This document shows positions 52,290 through 60,728 of a stretch of 64,000 nucleotides of DNA, piece by piece; position 1 is the first letter of the stretch; the number at the start of each line of letters is the position of its first letter. Below the pieces are notes generated by a model. The model searched no databases. It worked only from the letters and a program-made list of their open reading frames with translations, and had not been told where the DNA came from. Position numbers and translations under genes: made by a program. The stretch lies in contig JAITLQ010000015.1 in assembly GCA_031277795.1 (NCBI GenBank), positions 62,001-126,000 of the forward strand, given 5' to 3'. This stretch comes from Arthrobacter sp. (lineage in GTDB: Bacteria; Actinomycetota; Actinomycetes; Actinomycetales; Micrococcaceae).

Positions 52290-52348
52290 CCGGCCGTTGC
52301 ACGAAACCCCGTGCAACGACCGGGGTTTCGTGCAACGACCGGGGTCAC
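52290..52348. repeat. Three-copy 19-nt palindromic element after hrpB
   Basis: Unit GTGCAACGACCGGGGTTTC occurs directly at 52311-52329 and 52330-52348 (exact 19-nt period) and, with one change, inverted at 52290-52310. The layout (inverted, direct, direct) is that of the element at 20051-20118, with an unrelated sequence. It lies between convergent genes. Confidence 0.8.
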
Positions 52349-52397
52349 GCACCGGGGCGCGGCCGCACCGCACCCGCGCAGCCCCGCGCCGACCAGC

Positions 52398-54227
52398 TCA
52401 GCCCAGCGGCGGCGTGAGCGGCGGCGGCGTGCGGTACTCGCCCGTCGCCTCAAAGCCGGCCGCGAGGCGCAGCAGCGCGGCGTCGTCCCAGCCGCGGCCG
52501 GCGAAGGTCAGCCCCAGGGGCATCGAGATGTCGGCCATGGTCCCCATCGGCACGGTCACGGTCGGCACGCCGAGGTGCCGGATCGCGAGGTTGCCGTTGG
52601 CGACCCACACCCCGTTCTCCCAGGTCCTCGCGGCGGAGTCCGGATTCACGTCGGAGTCGGCGCGGCCCACATCGGCCAGGGCCGGGAACACCACGGCATC
52701 GAGGCCCTGCGCGTCCATCCAGGCCTCGAGGTCGAGGCGCCGCGTCTCCTCGAGTCCGCGCACGCCCTCCTCGAGCCCCTCCAGGTCGGCGAACTCGGCG
52801 CCGGGGTGGGCGGCGGCCCATGCGGGATACTCGGCGATGTCGTCGTCGAAGCCCGTGTAGCGATCCGGCAGGGCGCCGGGCGGCGGCGGGAAGATCGCGG
52901 CGCCGTCGATCGCGGCGAGCCCCGGGAAGGCCGGGTCGCCGTTGGCGCGCAGGAAGTCGTCCCAGCCCCACGCCGAGAGGTCAACGATCTCGCGCCGCAG
53001 GTACTCGGGCGAGACGAGCCCGCGCGTGGCGAGCGAGGGCGCGCCGGGGCGGTCCGCCTCGTAGTTGCTTACGAGTGGGAAGTCGACCTCCACCACGGTG
53101 GCGCCCGCCGCCTCGAGGGCCGCGCGGGCGGCCTCCCACAGCGCGATCGCCGAAGCGCGCGTGCGCACGGCCTGACCCGTGGGGCCGCCGATGCCGCCGT
53201 CCGGGTTCGTCCCGGCCTCCGGGTCGGCGTTGATGTACATTCGCGGCACGCCCAGGCGCGCCCCGGCCAAGGCGCCCTCGGCGCCGTGGCCCCCCGCGCC
53301 GTCGGGCAGCTTTTCACTGCCCGACGCCGCCCGCTCGCCGCCCGCGCCCGGCCCGCCATGGGTGCCTGGCTGAGTGGAGGGCGCGTCCGGCCCGCGGACG
53401 GGCGCGGCCGCAAGCGCGGGGTAGGAGGCGGGGCGCACGGCCGAGGCGGCCGGGATCCGCACCCACGGCTGGGTGCGCCAGAAGTCGCCGCGCGTTTCTG
53501 CGTCGTCGGCCACGATGACGTCGAGGACCTCGAGGAGGTCCGCCATGGAACGAGCGTGCGGGACCGCCACGTCCATGGTCGGGACGAGCGGCCAGTTGCC
53601 GCGCGTGGAGATGACGCCGCGGCTCGGCGTGTAGGCCACGAGGGCGTTACACGAGGCGGGGGCGCGGCCGGAGGACCAGGTCTCCTCGCCCAGCCCGAAG
53701 GCGGCGAAGGACGCCGCGGTCGCGGTGCCCGAGCCGTTGGAGGAGCCGGAGCCGAAGGCGCTCGTCAGGTACTCGGCGTTGTACGGGCTCTCGGCGCGGC
53801 CGTATTCGCCGCGCTGCATGCCGCCGTTGGCCATGGGCGGCATGTTGGTCAGGCCGAGGCAGATGGCGCCACCGGCGCGCAGGCGCTCGATCGTGAAGGC
53901 GTCGCGCTGGGCCACGAGGTCCTTGAAGGCGGGCGAGCCGGAGGCCGCCGTGAGCCCGCGCACGAGGTAGGAGTCCTTGGCGGTGTACGGGATGCCGTCC
54001 AGCGGGCCGAGGGTCTCGCCGCTCGCGCGGCGTGCGTCCGAGGCGCGCGCCTCGTCCTCCGCCGCCGGGTTGGGGACGACGACCGCGTTCAGGGCCGTGG
54101 CGGTGCCGGGGGCATCGAAGGCCGCGATGCGCTCGCGGTAGGCGCGCACGAGCTCCAGGGCCGTGGTCTCCCCGGCCTCGAGGGCGGCGCGCAGCTGGGC
54201 GATGCTTGCCTCGTGGACCTGGATCAC
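52398..54227 (-). CDS. Amidase signature family enzyme, 609 aa
   Basis: Ser-cisSer-Lys amide hydrolase: Lys in P-Y-T-A-K-D-S, and the Gly/Ser-rich signature G-S-G-S-S-N-G-S-G-T-A. It is longer than the usual 450-500 residues because of a Gly/Ala/Pro-rich insertion at about 285-335, whose DNA holds an inverted pair of the GTCGGGCA word (53298-53326). The GTG start overlaps the agmatine deiminase stop (GTGA), so the two are coupled. An amide in polyamine or arginine breakdown is a possible substrate; the usual N-carbamoylputrescine hydrolase is a nitrilase-type enzyme and is not seen here. Confidence 0.88.
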   Translation of the reverse strand: MIQVHEASIAQLRAALEAGETTALELVRAYRERIAAFDAPGTATALNAVVVPNPAAEDEARASDARRASGETLGPLDGIPYTAKDSYLVRGLTAASGSPAFKDLVAQRDAFTIERLRAGGAICLGLTNMPPMANGGMQRGEYGRAESPYNAEYLTSAFGSGSSNGSGTATAASFAAFGLGEETWSSGRAPASCNALVAYTPSRGVISTRGNWPLVPTMDVAVPHARSMADLLEVLDVIVADDAETRGDFWRTQPWVRIPAASAVRPASYPALAAAPVRGPDAPSTQPGTHGGPGAGGERAASGSEKLPDGAGGHGAEGALAGARLGVPRMYINADPEAGTNPDGGIGGPTGQAVRTRASAIALWEAARAALEAAGATVVEVDFPLVSNYEADRPGAPSLATRGLVSPEYLRREIVDLSAWGWDDFLRANGDPAFPGLAAIDGAAIFPPPPGALPDRYTGFDDDIAEYPAWAAAHPGAEFADLEGLEEGVRGLEETRRLDLEAWMDAQGLDAVVFPALADVGRADSDVNPDSAARTWENGVWVANGNLAIRHLGVPTVTVPMGTMADISMPLGLTFAGRGWDDAALLRLAAGFEATGEYRTPPPLTPPLG

Positions 54228-55258
54228 GCGATCACCTCCGGCTGCTGCTGGGTGATGCAGTGGATGCCGCCGCCGCGCGCGAAGATCTCCAGCGCGTTGA
54301 CGGTGACGACGCGGCGGCCCGGGTAGGCCTCGGCCAGGATGGAGCGGGCCGCGGCGTCGGCCCGCTCGTCGCCGAAGCCGCACGCGATGACGCCGTCGTT
54401 GACGAGCACGTGGTTGACGTAGGAGTAGTCGACGAAGCCCTCGTGGTCGCGCAGGATGTTCGGCGCGGGGAGGTCGATGACGTTCAGGGGGCGACCGGCG
54501 GCATCCGTCTCGGCGAGCAGCTGCTCCTTGAGGACGCGCGTGACGAGGTGATCCGGGTGCTGCGGGTCCGGCTGGTGGTGCAGGAGCACGGTGCCGGGGG
54601 AGGCGAAGGTCGCGACCATGTCGACGTGCCCGTTGGTGCCGAAGGCGTCGTAGTCGCGCCAGAGGCCGCGCGGAAGCCAGATGGTCTTGGTGGTGCCGAG
54701 CGTGCGGGCCAGCTCGGCCTCCACCTGGGCGTGCGTGGCGCCGGGATTACGGCGGGGATCCAGCTGGACGGTCTCGGTCACGAGCACGGTGCCCTCGCCG
54801 TCCACGTGGAGGCCTCCACCCTCGGCGACGAGGGCGGAGGGGATGAGCTCGGCCTTGGCCTGCTCGCCGACGAAGTCGCCGAGCTTGGCGGAGAGCTCCC
54901 ACTGCGCCCACTCCGGCGCGCCCCAACCATTGAACACCCAGTCGACGGCACCGAGGACGCCGGGGTGCTCGGGGTCCAGGACGAAGGTGGGCCCGACGTC
55001 GCGCATCCAGAACTCGTCGAGGGGCGCCTCGTGCAGCTCGATCGAGGAATCGAGCATGCGGCGGGCGCGGGCGGCCTGGCTCGGGTCGACCACCATGGAG
55101 ACGGGCTCGAACTCCGCGATGGCGTTGGCGACGGCGGCCCACGCGGCGTAGCCGGCCTCCTGCGTCTCGCTACCCTCGCCGAGCGTGATGCCCTCGCGCG
55201 GGAAGGCCATCCACATGCGCTCGTGGCGGGCGGTCTCTGCTGGCATTGTCCAGGCCAT
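54224..55258 (-). CDS. aguA: Agmatine deiminase (peptidyl-arginine deiminase family), 344 aa
   Basis: Converts agmatine to N-carbamoylputrescine and ammonia. Family blocks: M-P-A-E-T-A-R-H-E-R-M-W-M-A-F-P start, D-E-F-W-M-R-D-V-G-P-T-F, V-A-E-G-G-G-L-H-V-D-G, G-H-V-D-M (catalytic His/Asp) and the nucleophile Cys in G-G-G-I-H-C-I-T-Q-Q. AGGGAG precedes the ATG at 55256-55258. First gene of a two-gene operon with the amidase, divergent from a TetR regulator; the operator at 55287-55304 lies between. Confidence 0.92.
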   Translation of the reverse strand: MAWTMPAETARHERMWMAFPREGITLGEGSETQEAGYAAWAAVANAIAEFEPVSMVVDPSQAARARRMLDSSIELHEAPLDEFWMRDVGPTFVLDPEHPGVLGAVDWVFNGWGAPEWAQWELSAKLGDFVGEQAKAELIPSALVAEGGGLHVDGEGTVLVTETVQLDPRRNPGATHAQVEAELARTLGTTKTIWLPRGLWRDYDAFGTNGHVDMVATFASPGTVLLHHQPDPQHPDHLVTRVLKEQLLAETDAAGRPLNVIDLPAPNILRDHEGFVDYSYVNHVLVNDGVIACGFGDERADAAARSILAEAYPGRRVVTVNALEIFARGGGIHCITQQQPEVIA

Positions 55259-55286
55259 GGTGGCTCCCTGCGGCTCTCGATGCTTA

Positions 55287-55327
55287 ATTGACCAAACGAT
55301 CAATAAGACGAGTGTGATGGGTACCAT
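55287..55327. promoter_or_regulatory. RutR-like operator and leaderless tetR promoter
   Basis: ATTGACCAAACGATCAAT (55287-55304) is a near-palindrome close to the RutR-type site TTGACCA-NN-TGGTCAA. TACCAT (55322-55327) ends 6 nt before the tetR GTG, so that mRNA is probably leaderless. The operator lies near the -35 regions of both divergent promoters. Confidence 0.7.
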
Positions 55328-55333
55328 GGGGGC

Positions 55334-55939
55334 GTGTCAACACCTCGCCTGCGCCTGAGCCCGGAGGAGCGCCGCGCCCAGATCGCCGACGCCGCTCGCG
55401 ATCTTGCCCTCGAGGAGGGTCTGATCGGCCTCACGCAGCGTTCCATCGCCGCCCGCGCCGGCGTGACCGGCGCGCTCGTGGCCCACTATGCGCAATCGAT
55501 GGACCACCTCGTGGCCGACGTGTTCGCACGCATCGTCGGTGCCGAGCTCGCGGAGATCCGGGCCGAGCATGGCGCCGACACGAGCGCCGAGGGTTTCGAG
55601 GCGCTCGTGCTCTCGCTGCTCGACGGCGGGCGGGCCGCTGTGACGCGCGTGTGGGTCGACGCGTTCTCGCTCGGCCGGCGCAGCGAGCCGCTGGCCCTGG
55701 CCGTGCGGCGCGCCTCCGATGAGTGGCAGGCGCTGCTCGCCGGGCTGATCGACGCCCGGGTGGAAGCCGGCGTCTTCGACTGCCCGGATCCGGCCGTGGC
55801 CGCCTGGCACCTCGTCGGCCTCGTCGACGGGCTCAACGCCCAGTCCCTCGTGAGCTGGGGAGACGCCGGCACCCGCGCCGATCTGATGCTCCCGCTGGTG
55901 CGCCGGCTCGTGGGCGACGGGCGCGGGACCCGCCGCTAG
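55334..55939 (+). CDS. TetR family regulator (BetI/RutR-like), 201 aa
   Basis: N-terminal HTH (residues about 10-58): R-R-A-Q-I-A-D-A-A-R-D-L-A-L-E-E-G, then L-T-Q-R-S-I-A-A-R-A-G-V-T-G-A-L-V-A-H-Y. The C-terminal helical domain ends in D-G-L-N-A-Q-S-L, as in BetI-type repressors. GTG start directly after a TACCAT -10 box. Divergent from agmatine deiminase/amidase, so it probably represses that operon and itself; agmatine or a product would be the natural inducer. Confidence 0.88.
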   Translation: MSTPRLRLSPEERRAQIADAARDLALEEGLIGLTQRSIAARAGVTGALVAHYAQSMDHLVADVFARIVGAELAEIRAEHGADTSAEGFEALVLSLLDGGRAAVTRVWVDAFSLGRRSEPLALAVRRASDEWQALLAGLIDARVEAGVFDCPDPAVAAWHLVGLVDGLNAQSLVSWGDAGTRADLMLPLVRRLVGDGRGTRR

Positions 55940-55995
55940 CGGGCGCGGCGCGAGTGCCTCGGCGCCTTGACCGCGCCGCCGCGTCTGCCCCGAAA

Positions 55996-56045
55996 CACCA
56001 CGCAAGGGTGGTCACCGTCTGCGCGGTGCCCACCCTTGCGTGGTG
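55996..56045. terminator. 15-bp stem bidirectional terminator with nested loop
   Basis: CACCACGCAAGGGTG (55996-56010) pairs with 56031-56045; the 20-nt loop contains a second stem CACCG-N6-CGGTG. It lies between the convergent tetR and YhgE genes. A single copy of the CGCGAGTGCCT word seen at 45700 occurs just before it, near 55950. Confidence 0.8.
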
Positions 56046-56054
56046 CTGCGATGG

Positions 56055-59000
56055 CTAGCCCAGGTGCTTCGGGCCGGCTTCCCGCGCGACGTCGGCCGGG
56101 GCCTCGGGCGCCTCGCTGTCCTCGGGTGCCGGGTCGGCCGGGGCGGCCTGGGCGGGCGCGTCGCTCGCCGGGGCGGCCTCCGCGCCGTCGGCCGCGGCGG
56201 GAACCGGCCGGTCCCCGCCCGGGAGCGGCGACGCGCCGTCGGCGTGCGCCGGCTCGACCTCGCCCGCCGGCGCCGGGGCGTCCTCCGCCTCGGGGGCGGA
56301 AGCGGGCGACGCGGCACCCTCCTGCGGCAGCGCCTCGGTGACATCCGTGGCCGTCGGCGCGGACGCCGTCTCTAGTAGTTCGCTCGCCAGGTCCGTCGGC
56401 GCGGCGGGCGCGGTGAGCACCGTGTCGTCGGACTCGGACTCGGACTCGGACCAGGTCGGTTCGGAGCCCCGCGGCTCCGGCGCGAGCCGAGCCGAGCGTG
56501 CCGAGGCACCCGGGGCCGCGGCGCCCGCGGGGGCCGGGGAGCCGACCGAGGAGGCGCCGGAACCCACCCCGGCACCCACCAGGACCCGTTCCTCACGAGG
56601 CGAGGAATCGGCGTCGGGCAGGGCCTCTTGTGCCCCCACAAAGCGGGCATCCTCGAAGGAGTACTCTCCCTGGCTGCGCCCGCCGCCGGGCAGGCCGGGG
56701 GCCAGCGTGGCGGTGTCGTAGATCCGCGAGCGGCGCGGCGCAAGGAACGCGGCGGCGAGCAGGAAGAGCACGCCGATCACGAGGTAGAGCGCCAGGATGC
56801 CGTAGGCGGAACCGAGGCCGATGCTCTCGCCGCCCGCCACGAGCGAGCGGAAGGAGCGCACGGTGTAGCTCATGGGCAACAGCGGGTGCACGCCCTGCAG
56901 GGGCTCGGGCAGGGTCTGCCACGGGTAGGTGCCGCCCGAGGTGCCCACCTGCAGCACCACCATGATGAGCGAGAGGAAGCGGCCGGGCGCGCCGAGCAGC
57001 GCCACGAGCCCCTGGTTCAGCCACACGAAGGCCAGCGAGGCGAACAGCGCCAGCCCGTATAGCTGCCACGGGTGCGCCACGTCGATCCGCAGCCCGAAGA
57101 GGAGGACGGCCACCGCGATGGAGGCCTGCACGAGGGCCATGATGCCGGAGGGCAACAGGGCGCGCGCCGCGGTCAGCGGTGCGGGCAGGCGGCGCGCCAG
57201 GAGCTTGGCGGGCAGCGGAGCCATGAGCATGAAGAAGGCGATGCCACCGATCCACAGTGCCAGCGAGAGGAAGTACGGGCTCAGGCCGGTGCCGTAGTTG
57301 GCCATCGAGTTGGAGCTCGTCTTGTCCAGCCTGACCGGGTCGCTCGTGACCGAGGAGAGGTGCTCGCGGTCGGAGGCCGAGTAGTTCGGGACCTCGTCCA
57401 CGCCGCTGGCGAGGCCGTCGCTCAGCGTGGCCGAGCCGTCCTTGAGCTTGCCGAGCCCCTCCTCCAGGTCCTGGGACCCGGTGGAGGCCTGATCGGCGCC
57501 GCTCACGAGGGAGCCGGTGCCGTCCGCGAGCGTGTGGGCGCCGGTGCTCAGCTGGGACGCACCGGTGCTCAGCTGGGAGGCGCCGGTGGCGAGCTTCGAG
57601 GCGCCGGTGGCGGCGTCGGAGATCGCGGTGGTCAGGTTGGGCACCGCCGCCGAGAGCGACTGCGTGCCCTCGGCGAGCTGCGCCGCGCCGTCCTTGAGCG
57701 TGGGGGTGGACTGGGCCAGCTTGGCCGTCCCGTCGGCGAGGCGCTGGTTGCCGTCGGCGAGGTCCTTGGCACCCTGAGCCAGCGCGGGAGTGGACTCCGC
57801 GAGCTTGGCGTTGCCGTCCGCCACCTGCTGGGCGCCGTCGTTGAGCTGCCCCACCTTGGTGCTGAGCGCGTCGGCGGCGGCGTCGACCTTCTTCGCCGAG
57901 GCGATGAGGTCGTCGATGCTGGTGCCCTGCTGGTCCTTGACCACGCCGGCCGCCTTCTCGGCGGCGTCGATGGCCTTCTGCGTGGTGGCGGCGCCCTCGG
58001 CGACCGCCGGCAGATCCTTCTTCAACGCCTCGAACTTCGCGGCGAGGGCCGGATCGGCGGCGATGGCCGCCTGAACGGTGGGGTTCTTGAGGATCGCGGT
58101 GAGGCCGGCCTGGGCCTGCGCGGCGGTGCCAGCGACGTCCACCTTGGTGGAGGAGGAGAGGCCGGTGGTGTCCTCTAGCAGGGTGCCGAGCGCGCCGAGC
58201 GTCTCCTGCGTGCCGGCGCTGACCGCCTTCACGTGCTTGGCCATCTCGGTGGCGGTGTCGCTGAGCTGCTGGGTGCCCTGGGCGACGGCGGCCGAGCCCT
58301 TGGCCAGCTGGCCCGCCGCCTCGTCCACCGAGGCGGCGCCGTCGCTGAGCTTCGTGGCGCCGGAGGATGCCGAGGCGGCGCCCTGCTTGAGCTGCTTGGC
58401 CGCGGTGTTGACGGCGTCGGTGCCGTCGGCGATCTGCTGCGCGCCGTCGTTGAGGGCCGAGGCCTGCTCCGGGAGCGAGGAGGTCTTGGCCTTGAGCTGT
58501 GCCAGGCCGTCGGAGAGGGTGGAGGTGCCCGTGGAGAGCGTGGACGCGCCCGTGGAGAGCGTCGAGGCGCCGGAGGCGAGCTTGACGGCGCCGGCGTCGA
58601 GCGTGACGGTGCCGTCCGCGAGCTTCTTGAGCCCCACCACGAGCTGGCCGGCGCCGTCCTCGGCGCTCACCGAGCCGTCCTTGAGCTGGGTGGCGCCGTC
58701 CGCGGCGTCGACCAGGCTGCCGTGCAGATCGGTGAAGCCGACGTAGACGTTCTTGAGGTACTCCTCGGAGACCTGCGTGCGGACGGAGTCGGTCACCTCG
58801 TTGCCCACGGCCTTGGCGATGGTGCCCATGAGGAAGTTGGACGCGTCGTTGGTGCGCACCTGGAGCTGCGTGGGCGTGGCGGCCTGCGGGTCGTCGTCGC
58901 CGGCGGAGGCCACGGCGGCGGAGAAGCCCTTGGGGACGGTGAGCACGGCCAGCGCGCTGCCGTCGGCCAAGGCGGCGTTGGCATCCGCCTCGCTCGCCTC

Positions 59001-59261
59001 GCGCCACTGCAGATTGGAGGCCTCGGTGGAGTCCTCGAGCTCCTTGACGATGTCAGGGCCCAGGTCGATCGATTCGCCCGTCGAGGTGGTCGCGGCGGTG
59101 TCGAGGTTCACGACGAGCGCGGGCACCTCATGGAGGCGCCCGGTGGGGTCGGAGTTGGCGGCGATGAGCACGCCGGCGTAGATGAGCGGAATGAGGGCGA
59201 CGCCGGTCAGCGACACCAGCAGGCGCAGGTGGCCCTTGAGCCACATCAGGATCTTCTTCAC
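56055..59261 (-). CDS. YhgE/Pip family membrane protein, 1068 aa
   Basis: One N-terminal membrane segment (about 12-35), a large extracytoplasmic region to about 640 built of many G-A-x-x-L-x-x-G/D-G-A repeats predicted as coiled, tethered helices, then six segments (about 655-845) of the ABC-2 kind. This is the YhgE/Pip layout (phage infection protein of Lactococcus; related to EsaA of type VII secretion). The last 220 residues, after the membrane domain, are an unusual Ala/Pro/Glu-rich cytosolic tail. GTG start at 59261 overlaps the stop of the upstream TetR gene. Role unknown; transport or envelope scaffolding likely. Confidence 0.88.
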   Translation of the reverse strand: MKKILMWLKGHLRLLVSLTGVALIPLIYAGVLIAANSDPTGRLHEVPALVVNLDTAATTSTGESIDLGPDIVKELEDSTEASNLQWREASEADANAALADGSALAVLTVPKGFSAAVASAGDDDPQAATPTQLQVRTNDASNFLMGTIAKAVGNEVTDSVRTQVSEEYLKNVYVGFTDLHGSLVDAADGATQLKDGSVSAEDGAGQLVVGLKKLADGTVTLDAGAVKLASGASTLSTGASTLSTGTSTLSDGLAQLKAKTSSLPEQASALNDGAQQIADGTDAVNTAAKQLKQGAASASSGATKLSDGAASVDEAAGQLAKGSAAVAQGTQQLSDTATEMAKHVKAVSAGTQETLGALGTLLEDTTGLSSSTKVDVAGTAAQAQAGLTAILKNPTVQAAIAADPALAAKFEALKKDLPAVAEGAATTQKAIDAAEKAAGVVKDQQGTSIDDLIASAKKVDAAADALSTKVGQLNDGAQQVADGNAKLAESTPALAQGAKDLADGNQRLADGTAKLAQSTPTLKDGAAQLAEGTQSLSAAVPNLTTAISDAATGASKLATGASQLSTGASQLSTGAHTLADGTGSLVSGADQASTGSQDLEEGLGKLKDGSATLSDGLASGVDEVPNYSASDREHLSSVTSDPVRLDKTSSNSMANYGTGLSPYFLSLALWIGGIAFFMLMAPLPAKLLARRLPAPLTAARALLPSGIMALVQASIAVAVLLFGLRIDVAHPWQLYGLALFASLAFVWLNQGLVALLGAPGRFLSLIMVVLQVGTSGGTYPWQTLPEPLQGVHPLLPMSYTVRSFRSLVAGGESIGLGSAYGILALYLVIGVLFLLAAAFLAPRRSRIYDTATLAPGLPGGGRSQGEYSFEDARFVGAQEALPDADSSPREERVLVGAGVGSGASSVGSPAPAGAAAPGASARSARLAPEPRGSEPTWSESESESDDTVLTAPAAPTDLASELLETASAPTATDVTEALPQEGAASPASAPEAEDAPAPAGEVEPAHADGASPLPGGDRPVPAAADGAEAAPASDAPAQAAPADPAPEDSEAPEAPADVAREAGPKHLG

Positions 59262-59902
59262 GCGATGGCCTCCGCGTTCTTGCCGGGGTGCTGGGAGAGG
59301 GGCGCCGCCTGGGTGGTGCCCGTTGCTTTGGTGACGTGGAACGCGAGCAGCGCAATGATGCGATTGGTCATGTTGCTCACCGAATCGTCGCCCATGAAGT
59401 CCGAGTCGAGCCACTGGGCCACGAGGCCCACCGTGCCGTGGGCGAGGAACTCGTCCACCTGGGCGGGCGTGTGGGGCGAGGCGAGCGTCGAGCGCAGCGG
59501 CGAGTGGGTGCGCAGGCGTTGGGAGAGCGTCTCGGTCAGGGCGCGGAGGACGGCGTAGCCGCCGGGGCCGCGGATCGCGTGCCGGAACAGGGCGGCGTCG
59601 GCCATGAGGTGTTCCAAGAGGTGCTCGATGCTCGCGTGGGCCGACGCGTAGCTCCCGGCGTGGGCCGGGGGGAGCACGTCATCGAAGAGCGAGTGTAGGT
59701 GGGAGGTCGTGGCCTCCACGAAGAGCGTGGGGAGGTCGCCGAAGTGCTGGTAGAGCGTGGGGCGGGACACCGCGGCCTGGCGGACCACGTCGGTGGCCGT
59801 GATGGCCGAGGCCTCGCGCTGGCGCAGGAGTGCGGCCGCCGCGCCGAGCAAGGCGTCCCGGCTACGGGCAGCGCGGGGGTCCTGAAGGGTTGTCTCTGTC
59901 AC
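59258..59902 (-). CDS. TetR family regulator of the YhgE operon, 214 aa
   Basis: HTH in residues about 15-60: S-R-D-A-L-L-G-A-A-A-A-L-L, I-T-A-T-D-V-V-R-Q-A-A-V-S-R-P-T-L-Y-Q-H-F-G-D. The variable helical C-terminal domain has no recognised ligand signature. Its stop overlaps the YhgE start (GTGA). The GTG start at 59902 directly abuts a palindrome, so it most likely represses itself and YhgE. Confidence 0.9.
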   Translation of the reverse strand: MTETTLQDPRAARSRDALLGAAAALLRQREASAITATDVVRQAAVSRPTLYQHFGDLPTLFVEATTSHLHSLFDDVLPPAHAGSYASAHASIEHLLEHLMADAALFRHAIRGPGGYAVLRALTETLSQRLRTHSPLRSTLASPHTPAQVDEFLAHGTVGLVAQWLDSDFMGDDSVSNMTNRIIALLAFHVTKATGTTQAAPLSQHPGKNAEAIA

Positions 59903-59919
59903 GTGTAAGAAATTTACAC
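59903..59919. promoter_or_regulatory. TetR autoregulatory operator
   Basis: GTGTAA-N5-TTACAC, a perfect 6-bp inverted repeat immediately upstream of the tetR GTG and overlapping the -10 position expected for a leaderless start. Confidence 0.75.
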
Positions 59920-59972
59920 CTGTTAGTTAGTTGGTCAAAGTCGAGGTCGCGTGAGCTTGCTCGCAGGTGAGT

Positions 59973-60632
59973 TCAGTCCGTCGGGGAACCGGCCGCGGGG
60001 CGCAGGCGGGCGAAGTGGCGACCGGCGGCCACCTCGGCCGCGCCGGCGTCGCCGCTCTCGATGGCGGCAAAGAGCGCCTCGTGTTCCGCCAGGCCCTCGT
60101 CGTCGCGACGCTCCTCGAATGCGGCGGGGAGAACGTAGAGGGCGCGGGTGGTCTCATCGAGGGCGCGCGCGAGGGGCGCACGCAGGCGCGCATTGGGCGT
60201 GAGCTCGGCGAGGGTGCGGTGGAAACGCAGGGCCGCCCCCACGCGCTCGTCGTGGCGCGTCGCGGCGCGTTGGGCCTCGAGCGCCTGCCGCAGGGCGTCG
60301 ACGATCGCCTCGGCGGCCGGACCCCGCCGGCTGACGGCGGCGGAGACCTGGGCAGCCGCCAGGGGTTCGAGGAGCTCACGCAACTCGATCACGTCGCGCA
60401 GATCGGCCTGGGTCATGGCGCGGACGAGGTAGCCGCGCTTGGGGAGGACCTCGATCAGGCCGTCGTGCGTGAGCCGCTGCAGCGCCTCGCGCACCGGTGT
60501 CTTGGACACCTGAAACTCCCGCGCGAGCGCGGGTTCGATCACCACCGTGCCTGGTGCCAGCACGCCGGTGATCACGCGGTCCCGCAAGGTTGCGGTTAAC
60601 CGCTCTGCCAATGAAGCGGCCATGCTCTCCAT
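59973..60632 (-). CDS. GntR family regulator (FCD-type), 219 aa
   Basis: Winged helix with E-F-Q-V-S-K-T-P-V-R-E-A-L-Q-R-L and wing P-K-R-G-Y-L-V, followed by an FCD domain (D-L-R-D-V-I-E-L-R-E-L-L-E-P, F-H-R-T-L-A, E-H-E-A-L-F-A-A-I). It stands alone, divergent from a small membrane protein gene, so no target pathway is evident; FCD proteins usually sense organic acids. ATG at 60630-60632 chosen; the ATG at 60621-60623 is an alternative. Confidence 0.9.
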   Translation of the reverse strand: MESMAASLAERLTATLRDRVITGVLAPGTVVIEPALAREFQVSKTPVREALQRLTHDGLIEVLPKRGYLVRAMTQADLRDVIELRELLEPLAAAQVSAAVSRRGPAAEAIVDALRQALEAQRAATRHDERVGAALRFHRTLAELTPNARLRAPLARALDETTRALYVLPAAFEERRDDEGLAEHEALFAAIESGDAGAAEVAAGRHFARLRPAAGSPTD

Positions 60633-60728
60633 CCCCCCAAGGTGGTTATCGCCATGCCCCTGCGGCAGAATACCTCCGGCGCCGAGGCGTCGCCAGGGTG
60701 TACGTGCCGAGCCGATAGACTGGAGGAC

